From assembly GCA_963578605.1 (NCBI GenBank), contig CAUZEA010000020.1:4648-68647 (forward strand): 64,000 nucleotides of DNA. The letters are read 5' to 3'. The number at the start of each line of letters is the position of its first letter. Positions within the stretch are counted from its first letter, which is position 1. The DNA comes from JAKVCB01 sp963578605. GTDB taxonomy: Bacteria > Planctomycetota > Planctomycetia > Pirellulales > Lacipirellulaceae. Below the pieces are notes generated by a model. That model ran no database searches. It saw nothing but the letters and a program-made list of their open reading frames with translations, and had not been told where the DNA came from. Positions 44,883-53,574 of this stretch are shown here, one piece after another. A program made the position numbers and the translations under genes.

Positions 44883-45442
44883 AATCGCACCGGTTCAAGG
44901 GTCGCTTGACGCTGTGGACCGGCTGTAGCCCACAAAAAAACTCGCAAGCGATTGGGCCCCTTCTGTGACGTCAGCAGGCGATCTGGCGCTAGCGGCAGTA
45001 GTCCAAAATATGCTTCGTGCCCGTCGATATCGAAGTCAGTTGTGTCGGTTTCGGGGTGGTCTGCAGATAGCGTTACCGGGCCGGGGATGTCGCTAGCGGT
45101 CGGCAAATTTAGATGGCCATCGGCCGGTTGCTACCGATATCAATTGATGTTGACCACCACCAGAAGGTCACTATACTCTCACCGCTTTTCGGTTTCGGAA
45201 GTTGCTAGCGAACGAGGTGGCCGTCGGTTGAACATGTCCACGGCTTGGCCACATGCCCGAATCGATTAACTTTTTCGCCGTGTTTTTACGAAGATGAGAG
45301 AATCAGGAGTCCAATCGTTATGCCCTATTCCTGTCGAACTGGACTAATGAATTGGAGCGACGCTGCCGCAAGCCGATTCCATTCAGTCAGCTCGGCCAGT
45401 GACGATTGTTTGCTGACCGACGCGCGGGAGACGAAGAAAGCT
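44883..45442. other. Intergenic region, 560 bases, no gene found
   Basis: The frame of the following lipoprotein is open from 45245 with TTG/ATG codons, but the lipoprotein signal starts only at 45443. No convincing promoter, hairpin or repeat is seen. Confidence 0.4.
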
Positions 45443-46672
45443 ATGCCAGGACGCTACTCATTAACCGTTTTGTGCGCTGTCACAATCATTGGACTTTTGG
45501 GGTGCCAATCAGGCCCTCGCTGGGCGTGGTGGAAGGATAGCGGTACACCGCCCACCGATACCTCGCTGGTGGCCCGTACCGCTGTAGATTCGGCAGACAC
45601 GGCAAGTCCCAGCACGGATCCTGCTGGCGTTGTAGCTCCCGATTTCAGCGAGTTGGCATCCAATTCCGTGGTTCCCAATGCGGTGCAAGAAACTGGCTTG
45701 CCTTCCGCACAAGCAACTCCACAAACCATCGCTGCCCGCACCGGACCCGCCCCATCGCCCCCCGCAGCGGTTGCCCAAAACAGTGTTGCCCAAAACAGTG
45801 TTGCCCAAAACAGTGTTGCCCAAAACAGTGTTGCCCAAAACAGTGTTGCCCAAAACAGCGGGCCGGGGGTGCTTCCGCTAGGCTCTGCCGGTACGATTGC
45901 CCAAGCACCGATTGCCAGCTATTCGCCACCTGTCACACCGCCTTCGTTGGTCTCGTCAGCCCCCTCAACTGCGCCACCGTCAGCCAGTTCGGTTGCGTCA
46001 GTTGCGGTCCCCACGAGTCCAACGCCCAAATTGGCTGGTCCCTATGATCCGGCCAGGTACCAGGCTCCGAGGAGTCCCCGAATCGCGGCTGCGCCTGGCG
46101 GATTGCCCCCAGGTCGTTACCCAATGCCCGCACGGAATGATCGGTATTCCACCAATACGGGGCCACCCACGGGGCTCAGTGATCGGTACGCGGCTCCGCT
46201 TGCAAGTGGAACCGCGCCGAAGGCATCGGCGTCGCAGCAAACAGCGCAAACCAAGGTTCCTGCCACTGGTTCTTCTCTTGCAACGATTCCAACTCCTCGA
46301 CAAACAGAGCCTGGCCAAATGAACGCAGGGACTTCGACGAGGAGTATTGGTGACCGTTACGCTGCGTTACCGCCTGCAACGGGCCCCGCGGCTGTGGCGC
46401 AGGCGGGCGGACCTCCGACTGCTGCAGCAATCCCCCAGGCGGTGCCACAGATGAGCTCGGTTGCCACGGTGGAAGCGACAACGCCCGCCGGCCAGTATCG
46501 TCCCGGTGGAACATCGACCTATCCTTCAGAACAAGTAGAGCTTGCGAGGCGTCCGGCACCTACGGGTAGCGTTGGTGGTCCACAGGCCGAGGGTGTGACG
46601 GTACCGCCAACCCGCTATCCGGGCTACACTCCCGCGAGGCCGACAACCGCGCCTGCCACACGCACGTACTGA
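45443..46672 (+). CDS. Pro/Ala/Thr-rich lipoprotein with AQNSV repeats
   Basis: ATG 45443 begins MPGRYSLTVLCAVTIIGLLGC, a lipoprotein signal with the lipobox LLGC, so the mature protein is lipid-anchored. The remaining 390 residues are low in structure and rich in Pro, Ala, Ser and Thr. Residues about 110-139 are six exact or near-exact copies of VAQNS. Later parts repeat tyrosine-arginine motifs (DRYAAP, DRYAAL, PGRYP, PTRYPGY). No catalytic domain is visible. A cell-surface spacer or matrix-binding role is possible. A longer N-terminus is possible from 45245, but it would bury the lipobox. Confidence 0.8.
   Translation: MPGRYSLTVLCAVTIIGLLGCQSGPRWAWWKDSGTPPTDTSLVARTAVDSADTASPSTDPAGVVAPDFSELASNSVVPNAVQETGLPSAQATPQTIAARTGPAPSPPAAVAQNSVAQNSVAQNSVAQNSVAQNSVAQNSGPGVLPLGSAGTIAQAPIASYSPPVTPPSLVSSAPSTAPPSASSVASVAVPTSPTPKLAGPYDPARYQAPRSPRIAAAPGGLPPGRYPMPARNDRYSTNTGPPTGLSDRYAAPLASGTAPKASASQQTAQTKVPATGSSLATIPTPRQTEPGQMNAGTSTRSIGDRYAALPPATGPAAVAQAGGPPTAAAIPQAVPQMSSVATVEATTPAGQYRPGGTSTYPSEQVELARRPAPTGSVGGPQAEGVTVPPTRYPGYTPARPTTAPATRTY
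45770..45859 (+). repeat. 15-bp in-frame tandem repeat, 6 copies
   Basis: GTTGCCCAAAACAGT is repeated six times without gap (45770-45859); only the last base of the sixth copy differs. Each copy encodes VAQNS, so changes in copy number would alter length but not frame. Confidence 0.97.
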
Positions 46673-46746
46673 CGCAGATTGTCAAACCATCTTGCCCGTT
46701 GATGTTGGTCGCAACTTTTAATCAATCAGGCAGCCAGCCAGATTTG

Positions 46747-47070
46747 CTACCAGCCCATCACCATGTTTGACTCGATCACCTTGCGGGACTGTTCAAGGTC
46801 TGAGCCGGTTTTCTGCATGTAGAGGCGAATGGCGTGGACCTTGTCGCCTTCTGCTTTTGCCAGACAATCTCGAGCGGTGTGGCATGGGTCCATGCTGCCG
46901 GAAATTCCCAGCGCCCATTTCGAGATAACCCACGTGTCACGTGGTCGCCTTGTCTGTCGGATAATGGTTTCCTGAGGATAGGCGGCGGTGACGACAGAGG
47001 TTGCAATGTCATCGTCTTCAGCCCAAGTGATAAGGATGTGGTTCTCGGTTTCAACTTCGAACAGGGGCAT
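46747..47070 (-). CDS. Small protein with L7/L12-like C-terminal motif
   Basis: This 107-residue soluble protein starts at ATG 47070. The C-terminal part GDKVHAIRLYMQKTGSDL followed by EQSRKVIE follows the pattern of the ribosomal L7/L12 C-terminal helix pair (normally KIEVIKxxRxxTGLGLKEAK). The N-terminal 50 residues (FEVETENHILITWAEDD) have no family I know. The ribosomal stalk protein is longer and has a dimerising N-terminus, so this is not L7/L12 itself. It converges on the lipoprotein gene. Confidence 0.65.
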   Translation of the reverse strand: MPLFEVETENHILITWAEDDDIATSVVTAAYPQETIIRQTRRPRDTWVISKWALGISGSMDPCHTARDCLAKAEGDKVHAIRLYMQKTGSDLEQSRKVIESNMVMGW

Positions 47071-47491
47071 TTTTTACTCCGTACATCAATAAAGTACTCC
47101 TTGGTTTCGGCAAGGGGGTGCCTGGTCGGCGGCCCAAACAACGGACCATCGGGCCGACCAATAAGGATCGTAAAGAATTAGAGGGCTGGTGGTCAACTTG
47201 TCGGGCAAAATTGTCGAGGTTCCGTCTCCACAGCACCTGGGCCCCGATACCGAATTCAGCCCGCTTATCCTATAATACTTACTCCTATTATTAATAAAGG
47301 GTCGGTTTTTGTCGAAGTGGTTTGTGGCTGGCCCCCCGCAGACGAGGCACCATCTGGCCGCGAGGAACACCTTGGCCAGCTGGTTGTAACGAGCACGGAA
47401 AGGGCTGACTGAGATGTTCAACGTAAACTCAATTCACCAACCCGCTGCTAGATGATTTTCCGAGCAAGACCTCGTCATTACCAAACTGGCT
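47071..47491. other. Intergenic region, 421 bases, with a perfect 8-bp hairpin
   Basis: TGGTCGGC (47123-47130) and GCCGACCA (47153-47160) pair perfectly with a 22-base loop. An A/T-rich pocket with TATAAT at 47271-47276 follows. No gene is recognised. Confidence 0.4.
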
Positions 47492-48454
47492 ATGTCTGAC
47501 CCTTCAATCGACGACGATGCACTGGACCAGTCACCCCACAAGTCTCCACAGTCGGAGCGGGCAGAGGCTGACTCTGAGCAACCTGTGCGTTCGCTGATGT
47601 GGGTCCGCTGGTCACTGATCTTGTTGACCCTATTTGCGTTGGGTGCGGTTTACCATCGGGAGGTCAGGAAAGCCGCGCGTCGGTTTTTTGCCAATCGTCA
47701 CGCCGATGCCGCAAGCGGACTCCTGGTCGATGAGAATATTGCCGGAGCTCTTGCAAGGGTGGAGCAGGCTCTGCGGTGGTTGCCGAATGATTCGGCACTG
47801 GTGTACCTGCGGGGACAGATCTTTGCCGAAGACGAGAATTGGGAAGCCAGTTTGCGAGATTACACCCGCGTGATCGAGGAACTCGCGCCTGAATTCGCCT
47901 TCGCCTATGTGAAACGGGCTGCAGTGCATGAGCAGATGGGGAATTACGTTCTCGCTATGGACGACGTCAAGCTGGCGATGAAGCTCTCCCCTCCAGACGA
48001 ACCATCTCTGCTGAACCATCATGCCTATCTCTGTGGATTGGCCAACTCCAACCTTGACACCGCGCAGGTAGAAATTGACCGGGCGCTGAAGTTGTACAGG
48101 GCTGAAGCCAAACGCCAGGAACTGCCGACCATCGAGCCAGCTGCCTTTCTCGACACACGCGGTTTTCTTCTTTATCGGGTGGGCGAATACGATCAAGCTC
48201 TATCGGACATCGAAAAAGCGCTCCGCTATCTCAATGTCGAGAGGAAAGCGACCTTGGAAAAACTTACCGCACACGAGATTTCGACCAGCGAACCGATGCA
48301 CGCATACGACCAGATGCAAGGTGAGATTCTCTACCACCAGGGGCTCGTACGGCAGTCGCTGGGGCAAACCGAAGAGGCGAAGCAGGACTTTGATTTTGCG
48401 ACCGAACTCGGTTATGAGATTCCGCCTGCGCCCAGCAAACCTGCGGCACAATAA
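47492..48454 (+). CDS. Membrane-anchored TPR protein
   Basis: This 320-residue protein starts at ATG 47492. One membrane segment (SLMWVRWSLILLTLFALGAVY, about residues 33-54) follows an acidic cytoplasmic N-terminus. About five tetratricopeptide repeats run from residue 75 onward: SGLLVDENIAGALARVEQAL, WEASLRDYTRVIEELAPEFA, FAYVKRAAVHEQMGNYVLAM, GEYDQALSDIEKALRYL, and GLVRQSLGQTEEAKQDFDFA. TPR domains mediate protein contacts; no enzyme motif is present. It is followed by a bidirectional-looking hairpin and a convergent small membrane gene. Confidence 0.88.
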   Translation: MSDPSIDDDALDQSPHKSPQSERAEADSEQPVRSLMWVRWSLILLTLFALGAVYHREVRKAARRFFANRHADAASGLLVDENIAGALARVEQALRWLPNDSALVYLRGQIFAEDENWEASLRDYTRVIEELAPEFAFAYVKRAAVHEQMGNYVLAMDDVKLAMKLSPPDEPSLLNHHAYLCGLANSNLDTAQVEIDRALKLYRAEAKRQELPTIEPAAFLDTRGFLLYRVGEYDQALSDIEKALRYLNVERKATLEKLTAHEISTSEPMHAYDQMQGEILYHQGLVRQSLGQTEEAKQDFDFATELGYEIPPAPSKPAAQ

Positions 48455-48466
48455 GCGACTGCGGAG

Positions 48467-48530
48467 ACACCCGTGGAACGTGCACCGCCAACCTGGCCAG
48501 GCCGGTTGGTGTCCGGGTGTCATTGGTTTT
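48467..48530. terminator. Two-part hairpin between convergent genes
   Basis: Outer arms ACACCCG (48467-48473) and CGGGTGT (48514-48520) enclose CCAACC (48488-48493) and GGTTGG (48504-48509). A T-rich stretch TTGGTTTTCTTT follows. It probably ends the TPR transcript. Confidence 0.5.
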
Positions 48531-48554
48531 CTTTCGTGAATGCGTGCCCTAGGC

Positions 48555-48728
48555 TCACCCTTTGTTGCCACAGCTAAACATCAAAAAGAACAATCCCAGC
48601 GAGGTTCCCGCCAGCAGCGCGAGGGCCCACTCTTCCCCGGTCAGCCCCATCAGCCATGTCCACGTGTGGTCGGCCATTTTGTGTGAATATGCACGCAGCT
48701 GGTTGAGTATGGCGTCGACCTTGTCCAC
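48555..48728 (-). CDS. 57-residue single-span membrane protein
   Basis: GTG 48728, preceded by GGAG with an 8-base space, opens a short frame that ends at TGA 48555. It reads MDKVDAILNQLRAYSHKM, then a tryptophan-rich stretch and a hydrophobic segment WALALLAGTSLGLFFLMF ending SCGNKG. The composition is that of a genuine small membrane protein: an amphipathic N-terminus and one clean transmembrane helix. No family is recognised. It converges on the TPR gene and lies downstream of no obvious operon partner. Confidence 0.6.
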   Translation of the reverse strand: MDKVDAILNQLRAYSHKMADHTWTWLMGLTGEEWALALLAGTSLGLFFLMFSCGNKG

Positions 48729-48910
48729 CGGTAATGTCTCCGCGCGGGACCCCTTGTTTTTCGCCTATTTCAAATGTACCTTGCATTCGGAGGTGATGAC
48801 GGCCGCCACCGATCGAGCTGCATGAGGGTCCTGGCGGGCGGTACTTACCGGGGTCGCAGTTTGTGACCATGGGTCCTGGGGATGCGTCTGCAACCGGGTT
48901 GCAGATCTGA

Positions 48911-49648
48911 CTACGGGATCATCCCCCCGTCGACGACCACGGTTTGACCAGTTACGAAACTGGCCTGGCTAATGAGCCCGTGAGCGACTTCGGCGATATC
49001 TTCGGGAAGGGCAATTCGCCCAAGAGGAGTTCCCCGGCTAAGGCGATCGACATGTTCCTGGTGCCCTTCGACCCAGCGGGTCTGTACGATACCCGGCGCG
49101 ATGTTGTTGACGCGGACTTCCGGTGCCATCACACGGGCGAGTGACTTGGTGACGCTAATGGCTGCTGCTTTGGAAGCCGCGTAGGCAATCGAGGAACCCT
49201 GCCCGATCAGGCCAGCCACCGACGTGATATTCACGATGCAGCCTTGTCGTTTTTTCAGTTCGGGATAGGCGGCACGAGAGCATTGGAAAAGTCCCTTGAC
49301 ATTCACATCCATGATCCGATTCCAGTGTTCCTCCTGCAGGCCTTCCAGGTTTTCCATTTCCACGAAGAACGTACAACCTGCGTTGTTCACGAGAATGTCG
49401 AGTCGCCCAAGTTGGTCTACGACCGCCCCGACCATTTTCCGAACCTGAGAGTCGTCGGCCACGTCGGCCTGGCAGGTGATGGCCTGCACACCGAAGGCGG
49501 CACATTCGTCCCTGGTTTTGGTGGCATCTTCTTGAGAGCGGGAATAGTTTAGGGCAGTGTGCACTCCGCTACCGGCCAGCTGAAGCGCAATCGCGCGACC
49601 AATTCCGGTGCCACCACCAGTGATCAGGGCAACCTTGTTAGTAAGCAT
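48911..49648 (-). CDS. Short-chain dehydrogenase/reductase (FabG-like)
   Basis: I place the start at ATG 49648 (MLTNKVALITGGGTG), with AAGGAA six bases upstream; the frame is open 57 codons further. The protein has 245 residues. The classical SDR signatures are present: cofactor loop TGGGTGIGRA, NNAG, catalytic serine in NITSVAG and the YAASK of SSIAYAASKAA. The C-terminus SQASFVTGQTVVVDGG is intact. It probably uses NAD(P)H on a hydroxyacyl or sugar substrate; the neighbourhood does not define it. Confidence 0.93.
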   Translation of the reverse strand: MLTNKVALITGGGTGIGRAIALQLAGSGVHTALNYSRSQEDATKTRDECAAFGVQAITCQADVADDSQVRKMVGAVVDQLGRLDILVNNAGCTFFVEMENLEGLQEEHWNRIMDVNVKGLFQCSRAAYPELKKRQGCIVNITSVAGLIGQGSSIAYAASKAAAISVTKSLARVMAPEVRVNNIAPGIVQTRWVEGHQEHVDRLSRGTPLGRIALPEDIAEVAHGLISQASFVTGQTVVVDGGMIP

Positions 49649-49848
49649 GGGTAATTCCTTGACTGTTTTAGGTTCTGTATGTGGAACTCGCGGATTGGCG
49701 TTGTCGAGTTGAACAAAAACTCGTGCTTCGACAGACGAAAATCCGAGCCGATGTGGCGAGACGCTGGATGGTCGGGCAATTGTTCTGTAGGCTACGTGAA
49801 GCTGTGTTAGCCGCTCCACATGACACCTAAACAGAGCAGAATCGAACT

Positions 49849-51102
49849 ATGAAATCAAGTTGCACGAAGGCTTTTGTTTTTCGATGGTTGGTGACTTTGA
49901 TTTGCGTGATTTTGGGCAAGCTCGGTATAGCTGAAACCAACTCTGCAGCGTGGCCCAACTGGATGGGACCCCACCACGATGGGGTTTCGTCAGAAACAGG
50001 GTGGTCCACCGAGTGGTCCGACCAGGGCTTGCCCCTGGTCTGGAAGCAGGCGATTGGTATCGGTTTCAGCTCAGTAGCAATTGCTGACGGTCGCCTGTTT
50101 ACGATGGGCCATGTCGACGGGCAGGAGTTTGTTTATTGCTTCGATGCGCTCGCTGGCAAGGCATTGTGGTCGCACGCTTACGACGCCCCATTGGTCGACA
50201 ACCTGCACGAGGGAGGTCCAGGATCGACTCCCACTGTCGACGGTGAGTTTCTCTACACTTTGGGGCGGGCTGGCCAGTTAATTTGTTTTCGCGCTGCGAC
50301 TGGCCAGGTCCTGTGGACACGACAGCTCCAGGAAGACCTGGGGGTCACCTTGCCTGAGTGGGGATTTACCAGTTCGCCCTATGTGTTAGGGGACCAGCTT
50401 GTTTTCGAAGCGGGGCGCGTTGTTTCGTACGACAAGACCAGTGGCAAGAAGAACTGGCAGACCGACAAGCACCAAGCTGGCTATGGTTCTGCGGCCGTTT
50501 TTTCCGCAGGTGGCAAGCTGCTGGTAGCCACCTTGGATTGTGACGGCTTGCGCGTCGTTCGTTCCCGCGACGGTCATGAAGTTGCCTTCACACCGTGGGA
50601 TTCACCTTATCGGACCAACTCGACGACCCCGATTGTCGATGGGGACCTGCTTTTTATCTCCACCGGTTACAACGTGGGGTGCGGGTTATTTCGGCTGCGG
50701 AACAACGAGCTGGAAATGGTCTACCAGAACCGGGACATGCGCAATCACTTCAACAACTGTATCCTCTTTGCAGGCTACCTTTATGGCTTCGACGGCAACT
50801 CCAATCTTGGCCGGCTCGTCCGTCTTAAGTGTATGGACTTTAAAACTGGCGAAGTGGCCTGGGAAAAGGAGGGGTTTGGTTGTGGGTCGCTGATGATTGC
50901 CGACGGCAAGCTCGTTATTCTCGGCGAGGCGGGTGAACTGGTGGTTGCCGAGGCCACACCTGAGGAATATCGTGAATTTGCCCGCACCGATTTCTTGAGT
51001 GGGCGCTGTTGGGCGGTACCTGTCCTTTGCGCCGGGCACATTTACGGGCGTAACGCGGCTGGAGATCTGCGGTGTGTTAAATTGCCACTAGTGAGTCGCT
51101 AG
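49849..51102 (+). CDS. Exported PQQ-type beta-propeller protein
   Basis: This 417-residue protein has a signal peptide (residues 1-29, WLVTLICVILGKLGIA). The mature part begins AAWPNWMGPHHDGVSSE, the standard opening of planctomycete PQQ-like propeller proteins. Repeated blades end in the W-docking pattern (YCFDALAGKALWSHAYD, CFRAATGQVLWTRQL, SYDKTSGKKNWQTDK, CMDFKTGEVAWEKEG). It resembles BamB/quinoprotein propellers, but no dehydrogenase ligand set was identified, so it may be structural or a binding protein. It is divergent from the SDR gene. Confidence 0.88.
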   Translation: MKSSCTKAFVFRWLVTLICVILGKLGIAETNSAAWPNWMGPHHDGVSSETGWSTEWSDQGLPLVWKQAIGIGFSSVAIADGRLFTMGHVDGQEFVYCFDALAGKALWSHAYDAPLVDNLHEGGPGSTPTVDGEFLYTLGRAGQLICFRAATGQVLWTRQLQEDLGVTLPEWGFTSSPYVLGDQLVFEAGRVVSYDKTSGKKNWQTDKHQAGYGSAAVFSAGGKLLVATLDCDGLRVVRSRDGHEVAFTPWDSPYRTNSTTPIVDGDLLFISTGYNVGCGLFRLRNNELEMVYQNRDMRNHFNNCILFAGYLYGFDGNSNLGRLVRLKCMDFKTGEVAWEKEGFGCGSLMIADGKLVILGEAGELVVAEATPEEYREFARTDFLSGRCWAVPVLCAGHIYGRNAAGDLRCVKLPLVSR

Positions 51103-51467
51103 TGGGCGGGTTGCCACACGACCGGTCTCTTCGAAGCGACCGGTGGCTCTACACCCCGGAGAAAGTCCCGAGTGAAAATCTTTTGCATGGACTTTTCCAA
51201 AGGGTGGGTAATGGCAATACCGACGCCCCAACTCACCGTATGAGCGGAGTCCGTATCGGCGGGTACGAGGTGTAGCCGAGCTGCCTTCTGGTCCTTTTTC
51301 TCCTGCCCTACCCTGCTCTGGTTGGGTTATGTCGTCGTGGCAATCTGCCCGCTTATGGGGGCCGCTGGCACCATGTCCAAATCCAACCAAGAATCTACAA
51401 TAAAGGCGACTTAACTGCCCTCGGATGGGCGTCGAACTCAGCCGACCCGGTAAATGCCGACTGTAAC
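51103..51467. other. Intergenic region, 365 bases, nothing identified
   Basis: This region lies upstream of the DUF1549/DUF1553 gene. No gene, repeat or clear promoter was noted. Confidence 0.4.
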
Positions 51468-53574
51468 GTGCACCTCTACTTCAGACGCTCTGAATTGACG
51501 ATTGTGATCTGCCTGGGAATTCTCGTTCCTGGTAGTGGCTTGGTTTGTGCGGGCGAGTCATGGTGGGCATTTCAGTCACCGTCAGATCCCTCGTTGCCGA
51601 CAGTCGTGCAAGCACAGTGGCCAACAACCCCACTCGATACTTTCGTACTCGCAAAGCTTGAGGAGAACGGACTGCGACCGGCACCGCCTGCGAACCGACA
51701 GACGTTAATCCGCCGTGTGACGTTCAACCTGATTGGCCTCCCGCCAACACCTGTAGAAATAACAGCGTTCCTGTCCGATGACTCGCCGGATGCCTTCACG
51801 AAAGTCGTCGACCGGCTCCTCGCGTCACCTCACTATGGTGAACGCTGGGGGCGTCATTGGCTCGATGTAGCCCGGTATGCCGAATCGAACGGTCTTGATG
51901 AAAACTTCGCGTACGCGAACGCTTGGCGATACCTTGACTACGTGATCACAGCGTTCAACGTTGACAAGCCGTACGACCAATTCGTAACTGAGCAGTTGGC
52001 AGGGGACCTGCTTCCCGGTAACAGCAACACTCCCCTCCATCACGAGCGACTTATCGCTACCGGCTTTCTCGCGCTGGGGCCAAAGTTTCTGGCCGAGAAA
52101 GATCCTCAAAAGATGGAGATGGACATCATCGACGAACAAATCGACACGGTCGGGCGAACCTTCATGGGACTAACGCTCGGTTGTGCTCGCTGTCACGATC
52201 ACAAGTTCGATCCCATCGCGACGACTGACTATTACGCGCTGGCGGGTATCTTCAAGAGCACCCGCACCATGGAACACTTCATTAAGATGGCACGATGGCA
52301 CGAGAATGTGCTCCTCACTGAGGAGATTCGAAGTCAAACTGAGGACAACAAGCGGCGCCTCGCCGAGCTCGAAGCCGAAATCAAGATTTTCGTCGATGCA
52401 GCGAACCGCGAGCTCCAGAAGCAAGGCAATCCCTTACCCCCACAGCCCGAACGTTCCTATCCCCCCAAAGTTCGTGAAGAGCTGGACCGACTAAATCAAG
52501 AAGCTACCACGCTCCGCAATCGCCCAGGAGTACCCGCGGCCTTGGGAGTTACCGAACGCGAAGTGGTCGACGTCCGGGTTCACCAGGGTGGCAGTCACCT
52601 CACACTTGGAGAGACCGTTCCGCGACGTTTTCCCGTGGTGCTCGCAGGACACCAACAGCAACCGTTTGATCCAAACCGCAGCGGTCGCCTGCGCTTATCG
52701 CGGTGGTTAGTTGCGCCGGGCCACCCGCTCACTGCGCGGGTTATGGTCAATCGGCTGTGGCGGTGGCACTTTGGTCAGGGATTCGTACGTACAACTGACA
52801 ACTTTGGAATGCTGGGGGACCGGCCAGTCAATCAACCACTGCTTGACTGGCTCGCCAACCGCTTTGTCGACAGTGGGTGGTCAATTAAGGCGATGCACCG
52901 CCTGATTCTGTTATCGAGCACGTACCGGATGAGCAGTCGTCACGACGCCCAGGCGGCACGTGTTGATCCAGAGAACCGGCTCCATTGGCAGGCAAGCGCG
53001 CCGCCTGGAGGCGGAGGCCGTTCGTGATGCAATCCTGGCCGTCAGCGGCCAACTCAACAACACAATGAGCGGGTCCTTGCTGAAGACCGAAAACCGGGAG
53101 CGTGTCACCTACATTAACCAGAAAGATGAAACTGGCTACGATTTCACACGCCGCAGCATTTATCTCCCGGTCATCCGCAATAACCTTTACGACGTCTTCA
53201 GCCTCTTCGATTATGCAAACGCCAGCATGATCGACGGGAACCGCTCTACGACGACGATCGCCCCGCAAGCGCTCTTTCTGATGAACAGTGACTTCGTGTG
53301 GAAGGCAACCGGGCAAATGGCCCACGGACTACTAGCAGACGGTGTCGTAGACACCGAACCACAAGCCGATACAAACCGTATCCAGGCGCTGTACCTTGCG
53401 ACGTACGGCCGCACGGCCACTCGCGGCGAAGTTGCGCGTGCACGAGCTTTTCTGGAACGGGCCGAAGCTGGGTTGAGGGCTACGGAGTCGGAGATCGTTC
53501 CTCCACGGCTGGGAGCGTGGCAACTCCTCTGTCAAGTTGTTCTCGCGGCAGATGAATTTATTTACATACGTTAG
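51468..53574 (+). pseudogene. DUF1549-DUF1553 secreted protein, broken by a +1 frameshift
   Basis: GTG 51468 opens a signal-peptide protein. The DUF1549 domain runs over about residues 45-280 (RRVTFNLIGLPPTP, HYGERWGRHWLDVARYAES, LGCARCHDHKFDPI with a CxxCH motif). The DUF1553 domain follows from about residue 395 (LRLSRWLVAPGHPLTARVMV). The frame then fails: after DPENRLHWQ it runs to a stop at 53027. The next frame (+1) continues RLEAEAVRDAILAVSGQL through DUF1553 to a TAG at 53574. One extra base at about 52990-53010 explains it. The stop overlaps the GTG start of the DUF1501 gene by one base. Confidence 0.8.

Noticed and set aside
45509..45929. Minus-strand frames with GNTVL or FGQHC repeats opposite the lipoprotein
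   Set aside because: They arise only because the 15-bp repeat is open in every frame; no start context or family supports them.
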